Positions 10,806 through 20,573 of a stretch of DNA of 64,000 nt are shown here, one piece after another. Both the position numbers and the translations under genes were made by a program. Numbering within the stretch: position 1 is the first letter of the stretch; every line of letters begins with the position of its first letter. Source of the stretch: Ichthyophis bannanicus. Lineage: Eukaryota; Chordata; Amphibia; Gymnophiona; Ichthyophiidae. The DNA lies in the NCBI GenBank assembly GCA_033557465.1, contig CM066033.1, positions 711,561,637-711,625,636 of the forward strand, written 5' to 3'. The notes under the pieces were generated by a model, which searched no databases, was not told the origin of the DNA, and worked only from the letters and a program-made list of their open reading frames with translations.

Positions 10806-13050
10806 CTCCTTAAGCATAGCCTCTCCCCCCCCGCTGGCTCCTCCCAGCACCGGAGGCCGGCTGGTTCACTTCGCCCACAGGTGGTCCAGCATCACCTCAG
10901 ATGCCTGGGTGCTTCAAGTCGTGCGAGAAGGCTATCTTCTCCACTTCCACCAGGTCCCTCCCTCCTATTTTCCGGGAGAACCTCCACGACCCCCTCTGCA
11001 CAGGGAATTACTCCTTCAGGAGTTAGCAGGTCTTCTACAGGATCAGACGGTGGAACCGGTGCCCCACCACCTGAAGGGTCAAGGCTTTTATTCCCGGTAT
11101 TTTCTAATACCAAAAAGAACAGGAGGCCTCAGACCCATCCTGGACTTTTTTTTTTTTTTTATTTAGTATACATTTGTATACCGCTACTTCCAGCGATCAG
11201 CAGCGGTTTGATTACAGATTGGAAATTGTCAAATCATGACAGGAAATTTTTGAGGTATAAACACATTGATTAGACAGGAAAGCACAGCACACAGAGAACT
11301 ATTTTACAGGGAACATGGGCTATGGAGGGTTAAGTGGCTTGCCCAAGACCACAAGGAGCACCTGTGGGACTAGAATCCCCAGTCCTTCCGGCCCAAGATT
11401 GCTGTCCTCTAGTGGGATTTGAACCCCCGACCTTCCGGCCCGAAGTACCTTGCCCCAACCACTAGGCCACTCCTCCACTTGCGCAACCTCAACAAGTTCC
11501 TCGTGCGGGAGAAGTTCAAAATGCTTACCCTTGGAATCCTTCTGCCCTACCTCCAGCAGGGAGATTGGCTATGCTCCTTGGATCTAAAGGATGCCTACAC
11601 GCACATCCTCATCCACCCAAGCCACCGCCAATACCTAAGGTTTGTGGTGGCAGGAAATCATTACCAGTACAGAGTACTGCCCTTTGGCCTGTCCTCCGCA
11701 CCGCGAGTCTTCACAAAATATCTCGCGGTGGTGGCGGCCCATCTCCGGCTTCACGGCCTCTATGTCTTTCCGTACCTCGACGACTGGCTCATCAGAGCAG
11801 CGTCCGCTCTGGAGGTCACCAACGCCACGCGCCGCACGGTGACTCTTCTCCAGTACTTGGGCTTTGTTATAAACTTCGCAAAGTCCACTTTGCTCCCCTC
11901 ACAGGATCTCGAGTTCATCGGCGCAAGGCTGCACACTCCTCAGGCACGAGCGTACCTACTGCTCGACAGGGCTCAACGGCTCATGGACCTAGCCGACCGT
12001 TTTCGCAGCCAGCCCCTGGTCTCCGCCAGGCGCTTCCTGAGACTACTCAGCCATATGGCTTCCACCGTCCATGTGACCCCCAATGTCCGCCTGAATATGC
12101 GGCCTGCTCAATGGTGTCTCCGCCGGCAGTGGCGACAAGCCACAGGCGGCCTAGCAGACCTAGTGCACGTCTCCGAGCCGCTGATCTTGTCTCTCCGGTG
12201 GTGGCTTCAGAGGCCGAACCTGATATTCGGCATGCCTTTCCAGTCACCTCAGCCGGCCCGGGTGCTGACAACAGATGCATCCCTCCTGGGCTGGGGAGCG
12301 CATTGCCAAGGGGCACGTACTCAGGGCCTCTGGACCACGTGGGAGTCTGCTCAGCAGATCAACTTCCTGGAGCTCAGGGCGATCCGCCTGGCTCTCAAGG
12401 CCTTCTCCCACCTGACTTCTCACCAGTCCGTCCTTGTCCAGACGGACAATCAAGTTGCCATGTTCTACGTGAACAAGCAGGGGGGCACGGGCTCCTTCCC
12501 CCTCTGTCGGGAGGCACAGAAGCTCTGCTCTTGGGCCGTCAGTCACGGCGTTCTCCTCAAGGCAGTTTATCTCTCAGGCCAAGAGAATTGCCTGGCGGAC
12601 AAACTCAGCAGGATCCTCCAGCCGCACGAGTGGCGTCTGGATCCCTTGGTAGTTCAGAAGCTCTTTCTAAAGTGGGGCCTCCCCACGGTGGATCTCTTTG
12701 CCAGTCCTCACAACCGGCAACTTCCTCGCTTCTGCTCTCGTCAGCCACACCTCCTTCGGGTTGCGGCGGACGCTTTTCTACTCTCATGGTCGGGGAGCCT
12801 TCTGTATGCTTTCCCTCCCATCCCGCTAGTCTCTCGGACTCTCTTCAAGGTTCTCCGAGACAAAGCCTTCATGATCCTGGTGGCTCCTCGCTGGCCCAGG
12901 CAGCCGTGGTTTCCACTCCTGCTGCAATTAGCGGTGGAGGATCCGTTCCCTCTGGGGTTTCAACCGGATCTCCTCACTCAGGATCAGGGGTCTCTGCTAC
13001 ACCCCAACCTCAGGTCTCTCAATCTGATGGCCTGGCTGCTGAGAGGGTAG
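10804..13050 (+). pseudogene. DIRS-A pol: reverse transcriptase, RNase H and methyltransferase-like region
   Basis: Copies element RNA into DNA. The frame enters in +1 relative to gag and reads GGRLVHFAHRW, then FYSRYFLIPKRTGGLRPILD before the SINE. After the SINE it continues in one frame to 13050: LNKFLVREKFKM, WLCSLDLKDAYTHILIH (first catalytic Asp), [17 protein letters not shown] and VFPYLDDWLI (catalytic Asp pair, about 11778). RNase H follows with LTTDASLLGWGAHC, FLELRAIRLAL and VQTDNQVAMFYVNKQGG. The last part (VDLFASPHNRQLPRFCS, LLYAFPPIPL, MILVAPRWPRQPWF) matches the region described in DIRS pols as a Dam-like methyltransferase. The only clear break is the SINE. Confidence 0.9.
11146..11478 (-). 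mobile_element. CORE-SINE (MIR-like, tRNA head, L2-type tail) in DIRS-A
   Basis: On the minus strand it starts GTGGAGGAGTGGCCTAGTGG (tRNA A-box-like), carries GGGGGTTCAAATCCCAC (B box), a core with TTGTGGTCTTGGGCAAGCCA typical of MIR/CORE-SINEs, and ends in a hairpin with GTATAC and a poly-A tail (plus-strand T run from 11146). It splits the pol codons for ILD and LRNLNK without other loss. A second copy is at 31591-31884. Confidence 0.85.
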
Positions 13051-14089
13051 TCCTTGCTCCCCTCCTCCTGCCGGCAGAGGTGGAAGAGGTCGTCCTAGCT
13101 TCTCGGCGACCTTCTACTCGAAAATGCTACGCCCTTAAATGGCGTCGCTTTTTTCCGTTTGGTGTACCCGACAGTCTCAGGATCCCTTCTCCTGCCCGGT
13201 GTCGGTGGTCTTGCAGTACTTGCTTTACCTCTCTAATCTGGGACTTAAGTCCAACTCCGTCAAAGTTCACCTCAGTGCTCTTTCAGCACATCATGTGCCG
13301 GTGGACGGCAGACCTCTCTCCAACGACCCTCTCGTAGCGAGGTTTCTCCGAGGTCTCCTTCTACTTAAACCACCTCTGCGCCCGCCAGCGCCTGACTGGG
13401 ACCTGAACGTGGTTTTACAGCGGAACAGCTGTCCGCCTTTTGAACCTATGGCTACCTGTTCTCTCCGTTTTCTTTCTTGGAAAACACTGTTCTTGATAGC
13501 CCTCACTTCCGCTAGACGCGTAAGTGAATTGCAGGCCCTCGTGTCTGATCCCCCTTACACTCGGTTCTACAAAAATAGGGTAGTCCTACGGACTCACCCA
13601 AAATTTCTTCCAAAAGTGGTCTCCCCCTTTCACATCAATCAGGAGGTGGTACTTCCAACCTTCTTTCCCAGACCACACTCCAGCCGAGCTGAAACGGTCC
13701 TCCATACCCTGGACTGTAGAAGGGCTTTGAACTTCTACCTTGACCGTACGCGGGAGCACCGTAAAGCTGCTCAGCTTTTTGTGTCTTTTGACCCCAATAA
13801 ATTGGGGCTCCCGGTCTCCAAGCGTACTCTGTCCATCTGGGTTGCGGACTGTATCTCTTGGGCTTATGGGGCAGCCGGACTCTCCTTGGAAGGTCGAGTC
13901 ACGGCTCATTGCGTTCGGGCAAAGGCTACGTCAGTGGCTTACCTCCGCTCTGTTCCGCTGGCAGACATCTGCCGGGCCACTACTTGGTCTTCGAGCCAGA
14001 CTTTTGCGGTCCATTACTGTCTCGAGAGGGAGTCCCGCAGGGACAGTGCTTTCGGACAGGCAGTCCTCCGTAATCTCTTCGAGGTCTGA
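13022..14089 (+). pseudogene. DIRS-A tyrosine recombinase
   Basis: Integrates the circular DNA intermediate. The frame opens inside the 3' end of pol (AAERVVLAPLLL) in a different register. RRPSTRKCYALKWRRF is then broken by one extra T in a T run at about 13146, after which 13147-14089 is open. Box I reads LTSARRVSELQAL (catalytic Arg, about 13518), box II TAHCVRAKA (His-x-x-Arg, about 13908), and the terminal block TWSSSQTFAVHYCL holds the nucleophile Tyr (about 14016). All catalytic residues are present. A single-base indel is the only visible lesion. Confidence 0.88.
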
Positions 14090-14224
14090 GCAACTCCTAC
14101 CCTCCATCCCGGATGTGGGCTACCGGTGGGTAATAATTCAGCGAAGATTCTTTCCTTCTGTGCTGCTGAGCTAGAGGGAGCTCATTTTTGTGCTTAGGGT
14201 CTCCGGTAGCCTTGAGCTTGGGAG

Positions 14225-14598
14225 TCCCATAAGTGAGGACTGACTTCCTGCTTGGTCCTGGAGAAAGCGTAGTTACTCACCTGTAACAGGTGTTCTCCAG
14301 GAGCAGCAGGAATCAGTCCTCACAACCCTCCCTCCTCCCCATGGAGTTGCAATCATCTGCTTTAGTTTTTTTTGCAAATTTTTATGCTGTCTTTTTTAGC
14401 TATGTCATCTGACTGGCTAAGATGGCACCCTTGGGCGGGAAGGGGACCGCGCTTGCGCGCTGCAATTCCCAAAGGCTTTCTTTGAAAGCTGGGGAAAATT
14501 GCTCCGCGAGGGCTCCGTCGGCGCCGACGTCACCCATAAGTGAGGACTGATTCCTGCTGCTCCTGGAGAACACCTGTTACAGGTGAGTAACTACGCTT
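14225..14598 (+). repeat. DIRS-A ICR and right ITR
   Basis: ICR 14225-14324: the complement of the left end (CTTCCTGCTTGGTCCTGGAGA) is joined directly to the complement of the right end (AAGCGTAGTTACTCACCTG), so its reverse strand reads as a right-end/left-end circle junction. Right ITR 14411-14598 mirrors 8498-8660, including the palindrome at 14516-14529. Confidence 0.9.
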
Positions 14599-14959
14599 TA
14601 TCAGGTCTTGCTGAGTATCTTTGCATGACGACTCTGTTGGTATAGGTTTTCTACAAAAGATCAGCAAGGCAATACCTATACTTCTATATGACAGAATGGG
14701 AAAAGAAATATTCATATTAGTCGCATGTCGCCCAGGATTAAGGTTGTAGAGAATAATGCAGGTGCCGAAGGTAAAGATAACATCTTTGCTATAAAAATAG
14801 GTCAAGGTGAACTTGTTCATTGACTCAGTACATTGAGAGAGAGAGAGAGAGAGAGGACAGGAGTTAATGAAAAGCCTGAGGATTAAGTGGATCTCTGCAG
14901 ATAGAGATAAATTACTGCTACATTTTTATGCTGCTAACCCTTTATTTAAATGAAGAGGG
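14599..14959. other. unassigned intervening DNA with (GA)n tract
   Basis: No coding pattern or known repeat recognised. A (GA)n run lies at about 14833-14856. A minus-strand 96-codon frame overlapping the DIRS-A end is a chance frame. Confidence 0.4.
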
Positions 14960-15165
14960 TGTATGAAGAGAGACCGCCAAAAACTGGAAGAAAGAGGAAT
15001 ACTGCTATAGGAAAAAGAATATTACTCAATGGAATGCTAAATGTGCCATCGTCAGGCAAGCTCTTCAGAGATGAAGTTTTAATGTGGACAAGTGCAAAGT
15101 GATGCACATAAGAGAGAATAACCCAAGCTATATTTATATAATATTAGATTCCACATGAGTAGTTC
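14960..15165 (+). pseudogene. internally deleted CR1 ORF2 scrap
   Basis: One frame reads NWKKEEYCYRKKN then QWNAKCAIVRQALQR, matching the CR1 linker (WKKEPNNETWKQ, WQVKCKALIRQAKREF). It then jumps to [18 protein letters not shown], matching the CR1 RT block [18 protein letters not shown], about 480 codons downstream in the full element. A deletion inside a CR1 copy explains this best. No 3' end is visible. Confidence 0.55.
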
Positions 15166-16180
15166 AGGAGGGTAGAAATTTTGTTACCCTCTTAAATCTC
15201 TCTGACTAACAAGTCAGAGTGGGGATCATAATGTGAGATTTGGGCCACTCCTGATTTACAGTTTAAAGTTCAGAGTTAGTAAATTTTTATCCTGGGCATC
15301 AGTATGCCAGCAACTTATCAGTTGCATCAATTCTTAAACCAGTAATGACATTGCAGAGAAAAATGGGTCTCTTGTTACATGTGTCAGTTGATTTAGGAGG
15401 TATGCTGTTATAGTCTTAAAAGAAAGCAAGCACATAGCAGCTTGATTTTAGAGATTTAAAAGTCTCTTGATAGATTTAGGTAGGCTCTTATAGTCTCAAA
15501 GAATTTAGAAAGGTAGTTAGTCTTTTTCCCACCCACACGAGGCACATACTTTGATTTGTTAGTTATCCCAATTAAGAGAGAGTGAATTGAATTAAGTGCC
15601 ACATATATGATCTCCCAGTTAGTGAGAGCTTCATATGTGTGCATTTGGTACAAAGAACTTCTGGCATTTAGAGAGCAAGTCCAATCTCTGGAGGCTAGTG
15701 TAGCGGACTTGGAGAACTGAAGCAAACAGAGAAGTATGTATAGGAGAACTACCAGGGTGTAGAGTATAAATTCCCACCTATAGTTTGGCAGCCTCAGTGT
15801 TGCTTTAACCCTTTCCAGGCCAAGCCTAAAACTCTCGTGATCCAAAAGTCTGACTAAATATTCCTATCAAATGGTATATAATACATGACCATAGCAGAAA
15901 GAAAATCACTATTAGAACATATTGAATAAGACGGGTACAATTTTCCTGAAATATGCAAAAATTAACCCAGCTGCAGAATGTGGATTAAAATTTTAAAGTA
16001 GGCCTTCAAAGGGTTAAAGGGGAGCTCATATTAGTGTAGCAGGAAATGATCCTATAACCAAGACCCATCCTCCAGGGTATGTATTATCCCCTCACACTTA
16101 GGATGTGTCTCCATGGGCTGCTTGTATGACTTTATTAGTTTAGTTATTTAAAGTTGCTAAAGGAATAAGGATACCTAAAC
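15166..16180. other. unassigned intervening DNA
   Basis: AT-rich sequence. A 129-codon minus-strand frame (15845-15456) has a hydrophobic stretch, but its composition and lack of any family match argue for chance, or for a LINE 5' region I do not recognise. Nothing else is supported. Confidence 0.35.
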
Positions 16181-17942
16181 CAGTATAAAGTTTTTTGTTT
16201 TTTTTTTAATTTTTTTATTTATGCAATTTTACAAACTTACAAGAAAAACTTGCACAGAAAGAGCACAAAACAAAGAATAAGGATAACTCTCCACCCAAGG
16301 AGCATATCAAAATATTTATACAAAACAAGCCCGCAAGATGGGTCACAATATAAAGGAACAAATTGTTACAATGCATATAAAAGTAAAAAACGGACCAGAG
16401 GAACTAAACATTTCAATTCGAACTAACCTTCCCGATTAGGAGAGCTACTTTGAGGGAGATCAGGAAGAGGACCCCGAATCTCTCGTTGCTTAGAGGCAAC
16501 AAATGTGGCTAATTGGGAGGGTTCAAAAAACAAATAGCTATGCCCAGCGTATTTCACCAGGCATTTACACGGAAAACGCAGGAAAAATAACCCTCCCAAC
16601 TGAAGCACCCCAGGACGATATAACAGGAACTGCTTCCGTCTCTTTTGGGTCACTCTAGGCACATCAGGAAACATTCTTATATGAGAATCCAAAAACACTT
16701 TACATGTAGACCTAAAAAACAAACGTAACAGCCAATCTCGGTCTGCCTCTAAGGCAAAAGTGACCAGCAATGTAGCAGTCATCCCAACATCCGAGGGAGA
16801 CTGTTGCAAAAATGTAGACAAATCCAGACTATCCGAGGATATTAAGAGACGGTCATCTTTACCAACAGGCCCAGATTTTGCAGTTGGTAAATAGAATGCC
16901 TTAGATATAGGTGGAACAGATTCCGCCGAAACCTTCAAAGTAGATATCAGAAACTTCTTAAAAAGTTCCAATGGTGAAACCGAAGGAACCTTTGGAAAGT
17001 TCAAAATTTGTAGCTTTCGACTCTGCAGCATTTTCTAAAAATTCCAGCCTCTTATGAATTACAGTAGAATCTTTAATAAAAGCATGAGAAGCATTTTGAA
17101 CCTGCCCCAGCCTGCTTTTAACAGCAGCCACTTTGGCAGTAAGCTCAGACTGACCCATTTTGTATAACTTCAATTGCTGCCCAAACATTTGAAATTGCTA
17201 CAAAATTGACTGGAGCTGTACAGTAATATTAAGATGCATAGTCGAGAAGGCATCCCTCAAACTGTCAAAGGAAACCACTTCAGGTCTCACAAGAGCGTGT
17301 CCAGAGTCATAACCACCAACCTGAGATGTGTCTACCAGTGATATCGGAGGTAAGTTCCCAACAAAGCCTGGAGAAATCAACGGTCGAACTTCCTGACCTT
17401 CCACACTGCCAGTTGACAAAGCAGGAGTAACCAGCACCGGTCGGTCTCCTCCGGAACTGGACGACTGCACCACAGGCCTCGGGAGCGAACCCTCCACCTC
17501 GCTCACACCGACAACCGATGGTTTAGACAAGCACTTCACTTCCGGCTGTAGGGGCGGTGTTCGAAGCTCCGGGCTGAGCGAAAACTCGAGCCCTTCAGTA
17601 TCGGGAGACCTTCCTTCCGCCTCTCCGACACGCAGCGGGCGCCCTGGAGCTATCTCATTCCTCTGAGCGGGCTTTACAAAAACATCCATAGGCCCGCTAA
17701 CCGCCGACTTCCCTGCAACACAAGTTTCCTCCGTCGTTGAAGAAGCCAGCTTTGCCTTCCTCTTCCTGCCTCCATGCGGCATTAGGAAGATTGTCGGCAC
17801 CAAAACCAACAGGTAAGAGCCTCATGGCATATAAAGAAAAACTTTAACAGATGGAGCTAACACGGAGCAGCATCAGTGGCGGCCCGTTACCGGCACCATC
17901 TTGCCCCCATCAACTATCCACAGAGTTGCCATCAGTATAAAG
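16181..17942 (-). mobile_element. half-LINE (HAL1-like, L1-type ORF1 only) with target-site duplication
   Basis: The element is 16191-17932, flanked by direct repeats CAGTATAAAG at 16181-16190 and 17933-17942. On the minus strand it has a 5' leader (17932-17783), a single ORF1, about 200 bp of 3' UTR and a poly-A tail (plus-strand T-rich run from 16191). There is no room for ORF2 and no ORF2 residue. The arrangement matches the half-L1 (HAL1) type, mobilised in trans by an L1-like ORF2. It is complete at both ends. Confidence 0.8.
16423..17782 (-). pseudogene. L1-type ORF1 (RNA-binding chaperone) of the half-LINE
   Basis: Start at ATG 17782 (MPHGGRKRKAKL). Residues 1-190 are a low-complexity Pro/Ser/Val region. 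A predicted coiled coil follows (about 17190-17040, with KVAAVKSRLGQVQNA and LEFLENAAE). An RRM-like domain then begins with LQILNFPKVPSVSPLELFKK, and a C-terminal domain contains LVTFALEADRDWLLRLFF, IRMFPDVPRVTQKRRKQFL and PCKCLVKY. This is the layout of L1-clade ORF1 proteins. Breaks: a TAG at 17198-17200 and a frameshift near 17030. The gene ends at 16423. Confidence 0.75.
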
Positions 17943-18769
17943 GTTTTTAGGATTATTTGGTATATTTTATTTTATTATTTTGTTATTTTGTTTTGTTTCA
18001 TCCCCCTGGGCAGACAGGAGTCCGCTGCAATTGCAGCCATTTCTTTTCTGCCCGCGGGAGATGGGATCCCCACGGGAAGGAGGTGAAGGCTGCAAGGGGC
18101 TAGGGGTGGAGCTTGGGGCAGAATCAAGGTGGAGCTGGCCCCCCATCGGAGAGATGTTCCACGGTGCTTGACTGGAGAAACGACTTCACTTGGGATATTG
18201 AGGATATCTGTGGGAGAGCGCTTAAAAGTGATATACTGACGTTCTAAAGGAATCATAGGAAAGGTCACAAGTCTCAAATTCAAATTCAAATGCCTTAAAT
18301 TGTTCTCAGTGGGGTCAGTATTCAATGGCTGTCCTAAAATAAACCACATAGCTATAGTGCCCCTGAAAATAGTGGCTTTATATCACTATTTGTAGAGCTA
18401 GGCAGAATGCCCAGGTTCCACTTTCATGCTGCCTAGACACTATCCGGATAGTGCCGGGGTGGTCGGTAAGAATTTTCAGCACACTATCCAAATAGTATTG
18501 AGGGAGAGTGAGGGTGGAGCATGGGCATTCTATCTAACTCTATAGATAGTTTGTGATATTCATCCAATATGTATATGGGTATATCATGGACAGAGCATTA
18601 AAAACAATGGGGGGATATTCAGCAATCTGCACCCTTTTCCAAATCTTCAAGCAAGCCTCAGCCCTTTTGTGGTGCCCACAGGCCTCATGATGCCTTCTCC
18701 TTGAGAGCAACTGCCTCCTATACAGCTCAGTGAAAGGAAGGGGGTCCATTCCAGGTTGCCTCCCCTAGG
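17943..18769. other. unassigned intervening DNA
   Basis: No family recognised. It contains a G-rich stretch at about 18050-18140. It may include the left part of the family III element that becomes recognisable from 18770, but I cannot place a terminus. Confidence 0.35.
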
Positions 18770-20153
18770 TAGCTGCCTGCACTTCCTTTCATCAGGAGTG
18801 GGCCGGGGCACGTTAGATCACTGGGTGCTTGGCATCGCCCAATATGGTTATGTCCTTGAGTTCAGAGATCCCATTATGGATGACTTTTGTGGTCTCTGTC
18901 ACCTTCAAGTCTACCTTGGTCAGTGTTTTACACCTCCAGACCATTGTGCCCATACTTCCCCTCCAAAGGGGCAGAGGAGGATAGTCTATCTACTTCATTA
19001 TGCCCATAAAGAGCGGGTCCTTCACGCTGGTTTTGGACCCAGAAGGGAGTCAATGCCTCTTTGAAGGTGTCTTGGTTTCGAATGGAGATACTTAGACCTG
19101 TTATCCAGGTGGTCCGGCAGGGCAAGTTTCTCACTTTGCTAGACTGGGCGGAAGCATACTTTCACATTCCCATTTGGGAGGATCAACAGCGTTTCCTGTG
19201 GTTCACTGTTCTTGGAACTCATTTTCATTCTTTGCCCACAGTGGCTCTCGGGACTTTCTCCAAAGTCATCGTAATCAGTCATGGCCCTGTAACAACAGGG
19301 CGTCTATTTGCATCCTTACCTCAGCAATTGGCTCATTTGGGCCAAATCAAGTTACAAGGTGGCTAGAGTGATGATCCACATAGTTTAGTTTCTGAAGAGT
19401 CTCAGCTGGGTGGTCAACCACAGCAGGAATCATCTAAAGCCCTCAGTCTTTGGAGTATCTCAGGCCCCTGTTCAGCACTGGTGCAGGCAAAGACTTTCTG
19501 ACTGCTGAAAGAAAGGCCAAATCGACTGGTGCAGGTGGCAGACTTCTGTTGACAGCATTGATCCAGGGTCTGGGATTAACTTCAATTACTGGGTTCAATA
19601 ATGGCCATGATAGAGCTTGTCCCTTGAGCTTGAGCTTATATGCGACCACTTCAGCAAGCGCTGCTATCTCTGTGGTCACTTCACATGCAGGACTTTGACA
19701 TCAGTCTTCCCCTTTGCCCATTGGTAGAGAGTAGTCTTAAGCTGGTGGTCCCAGTTCTCCAACTTGATGAAGGACATGCTCATGGAGACTGGTCATTGGT
19801 TAATCATGATGTCCAATGCCAGCTTGTTGAGCTGGGGAGCTCATTGCTTGGATTGGGGAGCTCAGGGTCGATGGACCAGGTGTGAGTTTTCTTGGTCAGT
19901 CAGTTTTTAAGTTTGAGCCATTCTGTTAGCTCTCTTGAAGTTTCACCACATGGTCCAGAGCCATGCTGTCAGGGTCTTCTCAGACAATGCCACTGCAGTT
20001 ACCTATATCAACAGGCAGGGGGGGACCAAACATGCAGGTGTGGCCTTTGAAATGAGTCTGCTGTTTCCACTGGTAGTCTTGGTACAACACATTGCAGGCA
20101 TCAAAAATGTTGAGGTGGATTATCTGTCGGCATATGTTCCCATCCAGGGGTGA
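18770..20153 (+). pseudogene. family III reverse transcriptase and RNase H
   Basis: LDHWVLGIAQYGYVLEF (18813-18864) matches the pol N-terminal block (SDAWVLQVVREGYLLHF in DIRS-A). FRMEILRPVIQVVRQGKFLT then LDWAEAYFHIPI (19074-19176) matches the RT region with the first catalytic Asp. FLWFTVLGTHFHSLP follows, then a decayed FGLSSAPRVF-like block. The DD motif is not intact. RNase H is read at 19960-20140 (VRVFSDNATAVTYINRQGGT and VEVDYLSAYVP). At least five stops or shifts. The SDNATAV wording resembles the wider Ngaro/DIRS range more than subfamilies I and II. Confidence 0.65.
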
Positions 20154-20168
20154 AGAGAGTTAGTGCAT
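18770..20168 (+). mobile_element. family III DIRS-like element, RT-RNase H block (outermost host of the nest)
   Basis: RT and RNase H remnants of a diverged DIRS-like family. It stops exactly where DIRS-B starts (20169) and probably resumes after DIRS-B at 25955, where a YR of the same style follows. Its 3' end is probably at 57470-57575. It is the oldest layer, judging by decay and by what is inserted in it. Confidence 0.6.
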
Positions 20169-20330
20169 TCTCCCAGGAACAAGCAGGAAGTCAGTCCTCC
20201 CTTATGGATGACGTCGGCATCGATGAAGCCCATGCGGAGCAATTCCCCAGCTTTCAAAGAAAGCCTTTGGGATTGCTACCACACATGTGTGGTCCTCTTC
20301 CCTCCCAAGGGTGCCATCTTGATCAGTCTC
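20169..20330 (+). repeat. DIRS-B left ITR
   Basis: Inverted partner of 25770-25954. The central palindrome is eroded to GACGTCGGCATCGATG, and the dyad CTTTCAAAGAAAGCC is kept. Confidence 0.85.
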
Positions 20331-20573
20331 CCTTTTTCTGCGGAGCCCTTCGGACGCACGTTCTTGTCCCTCGGAAAAAGTTTTCCTCGCCTTAACAGGC
20401 TCTTTTTTTCTCTCTTCCAGTTGCACTGGTCCTCTACCCGTCCTCCCCTTGCTCCATTTTTTAGAGTTTTCGGGGTTACCTTTTCCTAATTTTTCTTTTT
20501 GGGCTTCGCGCCCTTTTTTCTCTAACCGCTGGCCGCGTGGGTCTTTGACCTCGCAGGGGCCGTTTTTGCCCCC

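Larger units (their letters stand above)
8498..14598 (+). mobile_element. DIRS-A: complete DIRS-type retrotransposon (subfamily I)
   Basis: Left end TCTCCAGGACCAAGCAGG at 8498 and right end GTGAGTAACTACGCTT at 14598, both flanked by a T run, with no longer target duplication, as known for DIRS elements. Internal order is left ITR, gag, RT-RNase H, YR, ICR, right ITR. Without the inserted SINE (11146-11478) it is about 5.8 kb. It is the best end-to-end copy of subfamily I, which also includes B, E and G. Confidence 0.92.

Noticed and set aside
11400..11478. tRNA-like gene (A and B boxes, minus strand)
   Set aside because: The boxes are the head of a CORE-SINE followed by a MIR-like core and L2 tail. 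No cloverleaf with a full acceptor stem is evident, and the same unit recurs at 31800-31884.
11565..13337. 590-codon plus-strand frame overlapping DIRS-A pol
   Set aside because: Up to about 13020 it is an out-of-register shadow of pol with no conserved motif. Only its last part is real (the start of YR).
14225..14598. short repeats with spacers resembling a CRISPR array or tandem repeat
   Set aside because: Repeats are inverted, few and explained as DIRS ICR plus ITR. The genome is eukaryotic.
8498..14598. LTR retrotransposon or endogenous retrovirus
   Set aside because: Termini are inverted, not direct. There is a tyrosine recombinase in place of integrase, no protease and no envelope.
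15456..15845. 129-codon minus-strand membrane protein
   Set aside because: Hydrophobic stretch only, no homology recognised, AT-rich intergenic context. A chance frame is more likely.
18750..19064. separate 102-codon gene
   Set aside because: Part of it matches the pol N-terminal block of DIRS elements. It is a fragment of the family III RT.
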